Below, piece by piece: positions 1-8,170 of a DNA stretch of 64,000 nt. The notes under the pieces are model-generated. The model saw only the letters and a program-made list of their open reading frames with translations, was not told the origin of the DNA and did no database searches. A program made the translations under genes and the position numbers. Source of the DNA: Roseomonas sp. KE2513 (GTDB lineage: Bacteria > Pseudomonadota > Alphaproteobacteria > Acetobacterales > Acetobacteraceae). The stretch's first letter is position 1. The number at the start of each line of letters is the position of its first letter. The stretch covers positions 62,001 through 126,000 of the forward strand of contig NZ_RCVR01000005.1 of the NCBI RefSeq assembly GCF_016107305.1. Direction: 5' to 3'.

Positions 1-507
1 CCCTGGCGCAGCATCGTCCGTAACGTGGAGTTCGGCCTCGAGGCCCGCGCCCTCAGCCGCGCCGAGCGCCGCGAGCGCGCACTTCGCGAACTCGCCCGCT
101 GCCGCCTCTCGGACTTCGCGAACCACTATCCCTTCCAGCTCTCCGGCGGCATGCGCCAGCGCGCGGCCCTCGCGCGCACACTGGCTATCGAGCCCGACGT
201 CGTGCTGCTCGACGAACCCTTCTCCGCCCTCGACGCCCAGACGAAGCTGCTGCTGCAACGCTCCTTCGCCCGCACCATCCACGATTCCGGCGTCACCGCG
301 CTGCTCATCACCCACGACCTCGCCGAGGCCGTCGCCATGTCCGACCGCATCCTCGTCATGAGCGAGCGTCCGGGCCGCATCGTCGAGGAGATCGACCTCG
401 ACCTCCCGCACCGCGACGACCCCATCGCCCGCCAGGCGCTCCCGCGCGCCCGCGAGGCGATGACGCACCTCTTCCAGTCGCTCCACCTCGCAGAACGCGA
501 GGAATAA
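1..507 (+). CDS. ABC transporter ATP-binding protein (SsuB/TauB/NrtD type), 5'-truncated by window edge
   Basis: ATPase subunit of a nitrate/sulfonate/taurine-type importer. The reading frame is open from base 1 (P-W-R-S-I-V-R-N-V, which resembles the stretch just after the Q-loop in this family), so the Walker A motif and the start codon lie before the window. Visible motifs are the ABC signature LSGGMRQR (about nt 139-162), Walker B VVLLDEP with the following D-loop SALDAQT (about nt 199-240), and the switch histidine in LLITHD (about nt 313). The C-terminus is complete (TAA at 505-507). A binding protein and a permease follow directly in the same orientation, completing an importer that opens the visible part of the catabolic operon. 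The family is clear; the substrate is unknown and may be the aromatic compound degraded by the downstream enzymes. Confidence 0.93.
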   Translation, partial: PWRSIVRNVEFGLEARALSRAERRERALRELARCRLSDFANHYPFQLSGGMRQRAALARTLAIEPDVVLLDEPFSALDAQTKLLLQRSFARTIHDSGVTALLITHDLAEAVAMSDRILVMSERPGRIVEEIDLDLPHRDDPIARQALPRAREAMTHLFQSLHLAEREE

Positions 508-548
508 CCACCATGCACGACACCATCAGAGCCAAGGGGGAAGGGGCC

Positions 549-1532
549 ATGCCCTTACTGACGAGACGCGCCACCGGGGCCGCCGCCCTGGGCCTTGCCA
601 CCGCCGCCCTGATCCGCCCCGCGCGGGCCGCGGAGAAGGTCACCTACCTCTTCCCCGCCCCCTCCTTCCTCCCGGCCTTCGTGCCCCACCACCTCGCCCA
701 GAGCCGCGGCTTCTTCCGCGAGGAGGGCGTGGAAGTCGCCTACCAGCTCGGCCGCGGCGGCGCCGATGTCGCCAAGCAGGTCGCGCTCGGCAATGCCGAA
801 ATCGGCGGCGGCAGCGGCGACACCTCCATGATCGTGCGCGCGAACGGCCTGCCCGTGCGCGCCGTCGCCCTCCTCGGCGGCGGCTCGCTTTACCAGGTCG
901 CCACCCGCAAGGACCGTAACATCAAGTCCCTCGCAGACCTGCGCGGCAAGAAGATCGGCGTCATCGCCTTCCAGGACACGGGCTACTACGCGCTACTCGG
1001 CGCGCTGGCCGGCAGCGGCATCCAGAAGAGCGACGTGCAGATCCAGGCCGTCGGCGCCGCCGGCATGGTGCAGCTCATGGTCGCCGGCAGCCTCGACGGC
1101 ATCACCGCGACGCCGGACTGGGCCGACAACATCGAGACCGCCGGCACCGCCCTCGACTACCACGAGCTGGCCCAGGTCTTCCCCTCCATGGCGCAGGCCG
1201 TGCTGACCTCCGACCGCATGGCGCATGACCGCCCGGCCGCCGTGCGCGGCGTGGTGCGCGGCATCATGCGCGGCGTGAAGGCCTGCATGGACGACCCCGC
1301 CTCCGCCGCCCGCGACTTCTGCCGTGCCGTTCCCCAGCAGGCCGGCAAGGAGGCGGAGATCGAGCGCATCCTTCGCCGCTACGTCACCCAGGTCTACCCG
1401 CCGCGCCCCGGCACGGAGCTCGGCAAGTTCGACCCCCAGCGCCTGGCCCTCATCCAGAAGTCCTACATGGACAACGGCGTGATCCAGGAAGCCGTCCCGG
1501 TGCAGGACCTGTACAGCAATGAGTTCGTCTGA
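549..1532 (+). CDS. ABC transporter substrate-binding protein (NMT1/SsuA/TauA-like)
   Basis: Periplasmic binding protein of about 327 residues. I chose ATG 549 over the in-frame ATG at 513 because a purine-rich ribosome site (AGGGGGAAGG) sits at about 534-543 and the protein then begins with a good export signal: TRR, a hydrophobic Ala/Leu stretch and cleavage near RPARA-AEK. The twin arginine suggests possible Tat export. The mature part starts with a YLFPAPSFLPAFVPHHLA segment and contains GNAEIGGGSGDTS, typical of NMT1/THI5-like solute-binding proteins. It lies between the ATPase and the permease, and its end overlaps the permease start by 14 nt. Ligand unknown. Its position at the head of a ring-oxidation operon suggests an aromatic or heteroaromatic acid or sulfonate; that is inference only. 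Confidence 0.9.
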   Translation: MPLLTRRATGAAALGLATAALIRPARAAEKVTYLFPAPSFLPAFVPHHLAQSRGFFREEGVEVAYQLGRGGADVAKQVALGNAEIGGGSGDTSMIVRANGLPVRAVALLGGGSLYQVATRKDRNIKSLADLRGKKIGVIAFQDTGYYALLGALAGSGIQKSDVQIQAVGAAGMVQLMVAGSLDGITATPDWADNIETAGTALDYHELAQVFPSMAQAVLTSDRMAHDRPAAVRGVVRGIMRGVKACMDDPASAARDFCRAVPQQAGKEAEIERILRRYVTQVYPPRPGTELGKFDPQRLALIQKSYMDNGVIQEAVPVQDLYSNEFV

Positions 1533-2367
1533 GACCGCCGCGCGGCCGGGCGTCGCGCCCGCCGTCGCACCCCTGGGCACCGAGGCCCCGCGCCTCTCCC
1601 TCGCCGGGCCCCTCGCGCTGCCCGCGATGACACTCCTTGTCGCCGTCGTCGTGCTGCTCGCCTGGCAGTACCTCCCACCCGCGCTCGGCGTGCCGAAATA
1701 CATCATCCCGACCGTCACCGACATGGCCGCCGAGATGGGCCGCATGTGGCGGCAGGAGGACCTGCTCGGCCACATCGTCTCGACCGCCACCATGGCCACC
1801 ATCGGCTTCGTCGCGGGCGGCCTCCTCGGCGCCGCCTGCGGCTACGGCCTCGGCCTCTCCCGCCTGTGGGAGCGCGTGCTGTCGCCCTACATCCTCGCGC
1901 TGCAGATCGCGCCCAAGGTCGCCTTCGCGCCGCTCTTCATCATGTGGTTCGGCTACAACGCCTGGCCGAAGCTCGTCGTCACCGTGCTGGTCGTCTTCTT
2001 CCCCATCCTGGTGAACGTGCTTCAGTCGATGAAGACCACCGACCGCGACCTGGTGAACCTCGCACGCGCCTACTCGATGACGCGCGCGCAGATCTTCTGG
2101 AAGGTCTACTTTCCCGCCTCCATGCCCAACCTCCTCGCGGGGCTGCGCATCGGTGCCACGCTCGCCGTGATCGGCGTGACGGTGGGCGAGTTGGTCGGCG
2201 GCGGCGTCGGCCTCGGCTATCTCATCACCTATGGCGAGGGACAGGCGAACACGTCGATGGTCTTCAACGCCATCGTCCTCCTCACGGTGATCGGCATCGT
2301 CCTCTACTGGGCCGTTGCCGCCGCCGAGGCGCGTATCCTTCACTACGTCCCGCGGATCAGCCAGTGA
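1519..2367 (+). CDS. ABC transporter permease (SsuC/TauC-like)
   Basis: Inner-membrane permease of 282 residues, about the usual family length. Several hydrophobic helices are visible, for example LALPAMTLLVAVVVLLAW near residue 35 and VIGIVLYWAVAAAEARIL near the C-terminus. The cytoplasmic EAA-type loop that contacts the ATPase is recognisable around residues 175-210 (LARAYSMTRAQIFWKVYFP followed by a conserved Gly and a Leu-Arg-Ile-Gly stretch). ATG 1519 lies inside the end of the binding-protein gene. Its TGA overlaps the GTG start of the next gene (GTGA), so translation of importer and enzymes appears coupled. Function is firm at family level; substrate unknown. Confidence 0.92.
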   Translation: MSSSETAARPGVAPAVAPLGTEAPRLSLAGPLALPAMTLLVAVVVLLAWQYLPPALGVPKYIIPTVTDMAAEMGRMWRQEDLLGHIVSTATMATIGFVAGGLLGAACGYGLGLSRLWERVLSPYILALQIAPKVAFAPLFIMWFGYNAWPKLVVTVLVVFFPILVNVLQSMKTTDRDLVNLARAYSMTRAQIFWKVYFPASMPNLLAGLRIGATLAVIGVTVGELVGGGVGLGYLITYGEGQANTSMVFNAIVLLTVIGIVLYWAVAAAEARILHYVPRISQ

Positions 2368-3143
2368 GCGAAAGCGCGCTCACAACGGGCAGCCTCGCGG
2401 GACGCACGATCGTCGTCACCGGCGCCGCGCGCGGCGTCGGCCACGCCATCGCGCTCGCCTGCGCCCGCGTCGGCGCCCGCCTCGTGCTGGCCGACATCCT
2501 GGCGGACCGCCTCGCCGAGACCGCCGCCGCCATGACGGCGCAGGGATACAACCTCCGCGCCCTCCCGCTCGACCTCGCCGACCCTGCCTCCATCGAGGGT
2601 TTCGCCGCCGACATCGCCGCCCACGAGGGCACGGTCCAAGGCCTCGTCAACAACGCGGCCATAGCGACCGGCATCGGCGGTCCCGAATTCGACGCCATCG
2701 AGATCGACACCTGGGACCGCGTGATGCGCGTGAACGTTCGCGGCACCTGGCTCGTCACCCGCGCCATGGTCCCGCTGATGCAGGCGGGTGGGGAGGGGGG
2801 CCGTATCGTCAACCTCGCCTCCGACACCGCCCTGTGGGGCGCCCCGCGCCTCCTGGCCTACACGGCCAGCAAGGGCGCGGTCATGTCCATGACCCGCTCC
2901 CTCTCGCGCGAGCTCGGCCCGCGCGGCATCGGCATCTCCTGCATCGCCCCCGGCATCATGCGCTGCGAGGCGACGGACTACGTTCCCCCCGAGCGCCACC
3001 GCCTCTACGAGACCGGCCGCGCCGTGCCCGGCCCGCAGGTGCCCGAGGACATCACCGACACCGTCCTCTTCCTCCTCACCCCCGGCGCGCTGGCCGTCAC
3101 CGGCCAGACCATCCCGGTCGATGCGGGCTTCGTCTTCACATGA
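2364..3143 (+). CDS. Short-chain dehydrogenase/reductase, complete active site
   Basis: NAD(P)-dependent classical SDR of 259 residues. GTG 2364 overlaps the permease stop (GTGA) and gives a normal-length protein. The Rossmann motif TGAARGVG is at residues 19-26, NNAA at about 97-100, and the catalytic set is present: Ser153, Tyr166 and Lys170 (YTASK). The C-terminus has the usual GQTIPVDAG stretch. In this operon it could oxidise a dihydrodiol or an alcohol intermediate made by the Rieske oxygenase or after ring cleavage; the substrate cannot be read from the sequence. It ends in an ATGA overlap with the hydrolase gene. Confidence 0.92.
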   Translation: MSESALTTGSLAGRTIVVTGAARGVGHAIALACARVGARLVLADILADRLAETAAAMTAQGYNLRALPLDLADPASIEGFAADIAAHEGTVQGLVNNAAIATGIGGPEFDAIEIDTWDRVMRVNVRGTWLVTRAMVPLMQAGGEGGRIVNLASDTALWGAPRLLAYTASKGAVMSMTRSLSRELGPRGIGISCIAPGIMRCEATDYVPPERHRLYETGRAVPGPQVPEDITDTVLFLLTPGALAVTGQTIPVDAGFVFT

Positions 3144-3931
3144 CCACCACCGAGACCGTCGCCGGCATCACGCTCCACCGCAACAGGGGAGAGGGCACCC
3201 CCCTCGTCCTCCTGCACGGCATCGGCAGCAACGCGGAGAGCTGGGCGCCGCTCATGGCCGTCCTCCCGCCCGGCCTCGACGTCATCGCCTGGGACGCCCC
3301 CGGCTACGGCACCTCCGCCCCCGTCGAGCCGGAATCCCCCACCCCCAGCGACTATGCCGCCGCCCTCCTTCGCGTGCTGGACACGCTCGGCCACGCCCGC
3401 GTGCGCCTGATGGGCCATTCCCTCGGCAGCCTCTTCGCCGGCCGCTTCGCCGCCCTCCACCCCGATCGCGTCGAGCGCCTCGCGCTGCTCTCCCCCGCCC
3501 TCGGCTACGGCGTCACCGCCGGTCCGCTGCCCGCCAACGTCCAGGCGCGCATCGACGACCTCACGGCCCTTGGCCCGCAGGACTTCGCCGCCCGCCGCGC
3601 CGCCCGCCTGGTTTACGATCCCGAGAACCGCCCGACGGTGATGGAGGGCGTCCGCCGCTCCATGGCCGCCGTGAACCCGCCCGGCTACGCCCAGGCCGTC
3701 CACGCCCTCGGCGCCGGCGACCTCCTGGCCGACGCGCCGAAGCTCACCATGCCCACCCTCGTCGCCACGGGCCTGGAGGACGTCGTCACCCCGCCCGACA
3801 ACGCCCGCCGCCTGCACGCGGCGCTGCCCAACCCCCTCCGCCTCGCCGAGCTTCCCGCCGCCGGCCATGCCATGCCGCAGGAATTCCCGCGCGAGCTGGC
3901 CGCCATCCTCGCGGAGACCCTCCTTGCCTGA
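3140..3931 (+). CDS. Alpha/beta hydrolase (possible meta-cleavage-product hydrolase)
   Basis: Alpha/beta-hydrolase of 263 residues starting at ATG 3140, which overlaps the SDR stop. The oxyanion-hole region is LLHGIGSN (24-31), the nucleophile elbow is GHSLG with Ser94, and the likely acid and base are Asp214 (LEDVVTP) and His243 (AGHAMP). Size and motif spacing fit the BphD/MhpC-type C-C hydrolases as well as many esterases. Because an extradiol dioxygenase is encoded two genes later, hydrolysis of a ring-cleavage product is the most economical role, but a simple ester hydrolase cannot be excluded. The stop overlaps the next gene by 8 nt. Confidence 0.88.
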   Translation: MTTTETVAGITLHRNRGEGTPLVLLHGIGSNAESWAPLMAVLPPGLDVIAWDAPGYGTSAPVEPESPTPSDYAAALLRVLDTLGHARVRLMGHSLGSLFAGRFAALHPDRVERLALLSPALGYGVTAGPLPANVQARIDDLTALGPQDFAARRAARLVYDPENRPTVMEGVRRSMAAVNPPGYAQAVHALGAGDLLADAPKLTMPTLVATGLEDVVTPPDNARRLHAALPNPLRLAELPAAGHAMPQEFPRELAAILAETLLA

Positions 3932-4757
3932 CGCCGAGGCGGAGGACTCCGCCTATCTCTCCCCTCCCGTCCAGCGCGCCGCCCGCCTCCTCCGCCACAT
4001 TGCGGAGGGCGACACAGTCACGAACATGGCGGCCACCGCGCGCGCGCTCGGCATCAACCGCACCACCCTGCTGCGCCTGCTGACCACGCTGGAGGCCGAG
4101 CGCTTCATCGAGCCGATTGGCCCCAACGCCGGCTGGCGCATCGGCCTTGGCCTCATCGGCATGGCCGCCCAGGCCTTTTTCTCCCAGGACCTCGTGCAGA
4201 CCGCCGTGCCCTGCATCGCGCGCCTCGCCGACACGACCGACCTCTCCGCCCATCTCGGCGTGCTTGACGGCGTGGACATCGTCTACGTCCTCCGCCGCAC
4301 GCCCGAGCACGGCCGCTACGTCAGCAACATCCGGGTCGGCAGCCGCCTGCCCGCCCACGCCGCCGTCATGGGCCGCATCATCCTCGCCCATATGCCACCG
4401 GATACCGTGCAGCGCCTCTTTGCCGGCGCGCCGCTGCAGGCCACCACGCCGCACACCCCCGTCACGATGGAGCAGCTCGCCGAGCGCCTGGCCGCCGACC
4501 GCGCCGCCGGCCTCGCCTGGAGCGACGGCTTCTTCGAGGCCGGCATTTCCTCCGTCGCCGCCGCCATCTTCGACGCATCAGGTGCGCCCATCGCCGCCAT
4601 CAACGTCAGCGGCCAGACCGCCTCCTTCGACGGTCCCGCCCGCCGCGAGCGCATCGGCCGCGCCGTCGCCGAGACCGCCGAGGAAATCTCGCGCCGCCTC
4701 GGCTGGGCCGGCCCGGCCCGTCACCAGAACCCCCCGAGATTAGAGGTGGTCGCATGA
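3924..4757 (+). CDS. IclR-family transcriptional regulator
   Basis: DNA-binding regulator of about 277 residues. No ATG fits at the start. TTG 3924 is in frame, overlaps the hydrolase stop by 8 nt and gives the N-terminus MPDAEAEDSAYLSPPVQRA followed directly by a winged helix (AARLLRHI, ATARALGINRTTLLRLLTTLE, about residues 18-60). The remaining roughly 190 residues match the IclR effector domain (LADTTDLSAHLGVLDG, VGSRLPAHAAVMGR, GLAWSDGFFEAGISSVAA). IclR members often control aromatic catabolism and sense pathway metabolites. Unusually, this one lies inside the operon on the same strand rather than divergent from it, implying that it is produced together with the enzymes. Confidence 0.93.
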   Translation: MPDAEAEDSAYLSPPVQRAARLLRHIAEGDTVTNMAATARALGINRTTLLRLLTTLEAERFIEPIGPNAGWRIGLGLIGMAAQAFFSQDLVQTAVPCIARLADTTDLSAHLGVLDGVDIVYVLRRTPEHGRYVSNIRVGSRLPAHAAVMGRIILAHMPPDTVQRLFAGAPLQATTPHTPVTMEQLAERLAADRAAGLAWSDGFFEAGISSVAAAIFDASGAPIAAINVSGQTASFDGPARRERIGRAVAETAEEISRRLGWAGPARHQNPPRLEVVA

Positions 4758-5680
4758 CCCAGAAGATCGGCCCCGACTTCATGCGCGGCATCGCCATGCG
4801 CGCCCCCGGCGTCACTGCCACCCGCGGCTTCTACGAGAAGAGCTGGGGCCTCCGCACCGTCGCGGAGGGCAATGACGGCACCTTCTACCTTCGCGGCACC
4901 GGCTCCGAGTACTGGATCTACGCCTTGCGCGAGGACCGTGACTTCGGCATCGACTACATCAACTTCGGCATGAACAGCCGCGCCCGCGTGGACGCCCTCC
5001 ACGCCCAGCTCAGCGGTGCCGGCATCTCCACCACCGCCCCCGCCGAACTCTCCACCCCCGGCGGCGGCTACGGCTTCACCACCCTCGACCCCGAGGGCCG
5101 GCGCCTCCGCTTCTCCGCCGACGTCGCCCGCCACACCGACACGGATGACGAGCGCGCCCTGCCACGCAAGGTCTCCCACGTCGTGCTCAACACCCCCGTG
5201 ATGGACGCGACCTCCGCCTGGTACCAGGAGCACCTCAACTTCCGCATCACCGACTACTCCGCGGACATGATGGTCTTCCTCCGCTGCGCGACCGACGAGG
5301 CCTTCAGCGACCATCACTGCCTCGCCCTCAACCGCGCGCAATACCCCTCGGCCAACCACGTCGCCTTCGAGATGCCCTCGATCGACAGCTTCATGCGGGG
5401 CATCGGCCGCATGAAGCAGAACGGCCAGGCCCCTTCCTGGGGCCCCGGCCGCCACGGTCCCGGCAACAACCCCTTCGCCTATTTCGTCTCCCCCTCCGGC
5501 TTCGTCATCGAATTCACGTCGGAGGTCCACAAGGTCGAGGAAGCCACTCACGCCCCCGAGGTCTGGCCGCGCGACGTGCCGGAGAAGATGGATACCTGGA
5601 TGACCGCCGGCCCGCCCACGCCCGCCATGCGCACCGTCATGGCCGGCCGCCCGGACGCTGGCTGGCAGTCGGCGGGCTGA
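4754..5680 (+). CDS. Two-domain VOC (type I extradiol) dioxygenase
   Basis: Protein of 308 residues with two vicinal-oxygen-chelate modules (about 8-125 and 139-258), the architecture of BphC-type catechol 2,3-dioxygenases. The C-terminal module keeps a plausible Fe(II) triad: His142 (KVSHVVLN), His202 (ANHVAFEM) and Glu253 (VIEFTSE). This spacing is close to the His146/His210/Glu260 triad known from biphenyl-diol dioxygenase. ATG 4754 overlaps the IclR stop (ATGA). It would cleave a catechol-like ring next to the hydroxyls. The paired Rieske oxygenase/reductase and alpha/beta hydrolase in the same operon support a ring-cleavage role. Substrate unknown. Confidence 0.88.
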   Translation: MTQKIGPDFMRGIAMRAPGVTATRGFYEKSWGLRTVAEGNDGTFYLRGTGSEYWIYALREDRDFGIDYINFGMNSRARVDALHAQLSGAGISTTAPAELSTPGGGYGFTTLDPEGRRLRFSADVARHTDTDDERALPRKVSHVVLNTPVMDATSAWYQEHLNFRITDYSADMMVFLRCATDEAFSDHHCLALNRAQYPSANHVAFEMPSIDSFMRGIGRMKQNGQAPSWGPGRHGPGNNPFAYFVSPSGFVIEFTSEVHKVEEATHAPEVWPRDVPEKMDTWMTAGPPTPAMRTVMAGRPDAGWQSAG

Positions 5681-5684
5681 TCCG

Positions 5685-6470
5685 ATGAATCTCGGCTACG
5701 CGGGCCGCATCGCCGTCGTCACCGGCGGCACCTCCGGCATCGGCCTCGAGACCGCCCGCCTCCTGCTGGAGGAGGGCGCCCGCGTCGCCATTTGCGGCCG
5801 CGACCCCGGCCGCCTGGAGGCCGCCCGCGCCCAGCTCGGCGGCGGCGACAACCTCCTTGTCCAGCCCTGCGACGTCCTGAACCGGGAACAGGTCACCGCC
5901 TTCGCGCAGGCCGTCGCGGAGTGGGGCGGCGGCGCGCTCGACCTGCTCGTGAACAACGCCGGCCAGGGCCGCGTCTCCACCTTCGCCGAAACCACCGACG
6001 ACGCCTGGCATGAGGAACTCGAACTAAAGTTCTTCTCCCAGATCACCCCGCTCCGCGCCTTCCGCCCGCTGCTGGATCGCGCGGAAGCGCCCGCCGTCGT
6101 CGGCGTGAACTCCCTTCTCGCGCTTCAGCCCGAAGCCCACATGGTCTGCACGTCAGCGGCGCGGGCCGGCGTGCAGAGCCTGCTGAAGTCGCTGGCGACC
6201 GAGTTCGCGCCCCATATCCGCGTGAACTCCATCCTCCTCGGACTCGTGGATTCCGGCCAGTGGCAGCGCCGCTTCGCCGCGCGCGCGGATCAGGCCCAGA
6301 CCCGCGAGGAATGGTACGGCGACCTCGCGCGCAAGAAGGGCATCCCGCTCGGCCGCCTCGGCCGCCCGGAGGAGCCCGCCCGCGCCATCCTCTTCCTCGG
6401 CTCGCCCGCGGCGAGCTACGTCACCGGCGCCAGCCTGGAGGTTTCCGGCGGCGTGTCGCGGCACATTTGA
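5685..6470 (+). CDS. SDR-family protein with degenerate catalytic residues
   Basis: Rossmann-fold SDR of 261 residues. The cofactor motif TGGTSGIG (13-20) and NNAG (90-93) are intact, as is the C-terminal GASLEVSGG. The catalytic Tyr-x3-Lys is not seen. After Ser143 (VGVNS) the expected position reads CTSAARAG, which puts Thr156 and Arg160 where Tyr and Lys should be. The usual Asn in the helix before them also appears changed (EELELKFF). So it probably binds nucleotide but uses other chemistry or a different proton relay. It lies 4 nt after the VOC gene and just before the ThDP enzyme. Confidence 0.88.
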   Translation: MNLGYAGRIAVVTGGTSGIGLETARLLLEEGARVAICGRDPGRLEAARAQLGGGDNLLVQPCDVLNREQVTAFAQAVAEWGGGALDLLVNNAGQGRVSTFAETTDDAWHEELELKFFSQITPLRAFRPLLDRAEAPAVVGVNSLLALQPEAHMVCTSAARAGVQSLLKSLATEFAPHIRVNSILLGLVDSGQWQRRFAARADQAQTREEWYGDLARKKGIPLGRLGRPEEPARAILFLGSPAASYVTGASLEVSGGVSRHI

Positions 6471-6481
6471 CGGACACGGTC

Positions 6482-8170
6482 ATGGACAACCTCACCCCCG
6501 CCGCCGCCCGGACCACCACCGAGGAACCGGTCGGCGACCTCATCGCCCGCGCCCTCGCGGATATCGGCGTCACGACCGTCTTCGGCGTCATCTCCATCCA
6601 CAACATGCCGATCCTTGACGCCATCGCGCGCCAGGGCCGCATCCGCTTCGTCCCCGCCCGCGGCGAGGCCGGCGCGATGAACATGGCCGACGCCCACGCC
6701 CGCGTCTCGCGCTCCCTCGGCGTCGTCGTCACCTCCACCGGAACCGGCGCCGGCAATGCCGCCGGATCGCAGGTGGAGGCGCTGACCGCCGGCTCCCCCG
6801 TCCTGCACATCACGGCCACCGTGGACCGCGCCTTCATGGACCGCGACCGCGCGGCGATCCACGACGTGCCCCGCCAGCCCGACATGCTGAAGGCCATCAG
6901 CAAGGCCTATCTCCGCGCCTGGGAACCCTCCGGCGCCGTGGACACGCTCCTCGCCGCCGCCCGCGCGGCCCTGACCGCCCCCTCCGGCCCCGTCACGCTG
7001 GAAATCCCCGTGGACGTGCAGCGCGTGAAGGTCCCCGGCCGCGCGCTCCCCGCCAGCCTCCACATCGCCCCCGCCCAGTCAGACCCGGCGCAACTGGACG
7101 CCCTCGCCGAACTCGTCCTCCGCGCCGAGCGCCCCATGCTCTGGCTCGGCGGCGGCGCCCGCCACGCCTCTGCGGCGGCCACCGAACTCGTCAACCGCGG
7201 CTTCGCCGCCGTCACCAGCACCCAGGGCCGCGCAACCGTCCCCGAGGACCACCCCCGCTCCCTCGGCGCCTTCAACATGACGCCCCAGGCGCAGTCCCTC
7301 TACGACCGCGCCGACCTTATGATCGCGGTGGGCACCCGCTTCCGTGGCAACGAGACGCGCAACAACGCCATGCCCCTGCCGCGCCCGCTCGTGCAGGTGG
7401 ACGCCGACCCCACCCAGGCCAGCCGCAACTACCCCGTGGACATGTTCATCGCCGGCGACGCCCGCCTCGTCCTCGAAGGCCTCGTAGCCCGCCTGCCCGC
7501 CACCCTCGCGACCGACGCCAACTTCCTCCACGACATCTCCATCGCCCGCGCCGCCTCGGAAGGCGTCCTCCGCGGCGCCCTCGGCCCCTACCAGGTAGTC
7601 GCCGACGCCCTGCTCGCCCGCGTCCCCGCCGGCCGCCACCCCTTCGTGCGCGACGTCACCCTCTCCAACTCCACCTTCGGTAATCGCTACGTGCAGGTCG
7701 CCGCCCCGCATCTCGGCGTCCACGCCCTCGGCGGCGGCATCGGCCAGGGCATCGCCATGGCCATCGGCGCCGCACTTGCCGGCGAGCCCGCCAAGACCCT
7801 CGCCCTCGTCGGCGACGGCGGCGCCATGCTCATGATCGGCGAGCTCGCGACGGCCGCCGACATCGGCGCCAACATGGTCGTGATCCTCATGAACGACGGC
7901 GGCTACGGCGTCATCCGCAACATCCAAGACGCCCAGTACAACGGCCGCCGCCACTACGCCGACCTGCTGACGCCCGATTTCTCGCTTCTCTGCGCCTCCA
8001 TCCGCCTGCCGCACGAGAAGGTCTCCCGCATCGACGCCTTCGAGGCCGCCCTCGACCGCGCTCTCTCGATCAACGGCCCCTGCGTGCTTGAGGTTGACAT
8101 GACGAGCATCGGCCCCTTCGCCGAGAGCTTCGCCGGTCCGCCCGCCGGCGCCGCGGGAAGCGTGCGCTGA
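6482..8170 (+). CDS. Thiamine-diphosphate-dependent enzyme (acetolactate synthase/benzoylformate decarboxylase superfamily)
   Basis: ThDP enzyme of 562 residues. ATG 6482 follows the SDR stop by 11 nt. The three expected regions are present: an N-terminal pyrimidine-binding domain with catalytic Glu62 (PARGEAGA), a central domain with LWLGGGARHA near 220-229, and a C-terminal pyrophosphate-binding domain with GDGGAM (444-449) and MNDGGYG (470-476), the usual Mg/ThDP motif. No regulatory subunit gene is nearby, so biosynthetic acetolactate synthase is unlikely. Decarboxylation of a 2-oxo acid to an aldehyde for the following aldehyde dehydrogenase is the natural reading. The stop overlaps the ALDH start (TGATG). 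Confidence 0.9.
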   Translation: MDNLTPAAARTTTEEPVGDLIARALADIGVTTVFGVISIHNMPILDAIARQGRIRFVPARGEAGAMNMADAHARVSRSLGVVVTSTGTGAGNAAGSQVEALTAGSPVLHITATVDRAFMDRDRAAIHDVPRQPDMLKAISKAYLRAWEPSGAVDTLLAAARAALTAPSGPVTLEIPVDVQRVKVPGRALPASLHIAPAQSDPAQLDALAELVLRAERPMLWLGGGARHASAAATELVNRGFAAVTSTQGRATVPEDHPRSLGAFNMTPQAQSLYDRADLMIAVGTRFRGNETRNNAMPLPRPLVQVDADPTQASRNYPVDMFIAGDARLVLEGLVARLPATLATDANFLHDISIARAASEGVLRGALGPYQVVADALLARVPAGRHPFVRDVTLSNSTFGNRYVQVAAPHLGVHALGGGIGQGIAMAIGAALAGEPAKTLALVGDGGAMLMIGELATAADIGANMVVILMNDGGYGVIRNIQDAQYNGRRHYADLLTPDFSLLCASIRLPHEKVSRIDAFEAALDRALSINGPCVLEVDMTSIGPFAESFAGPPAGAAGSVR

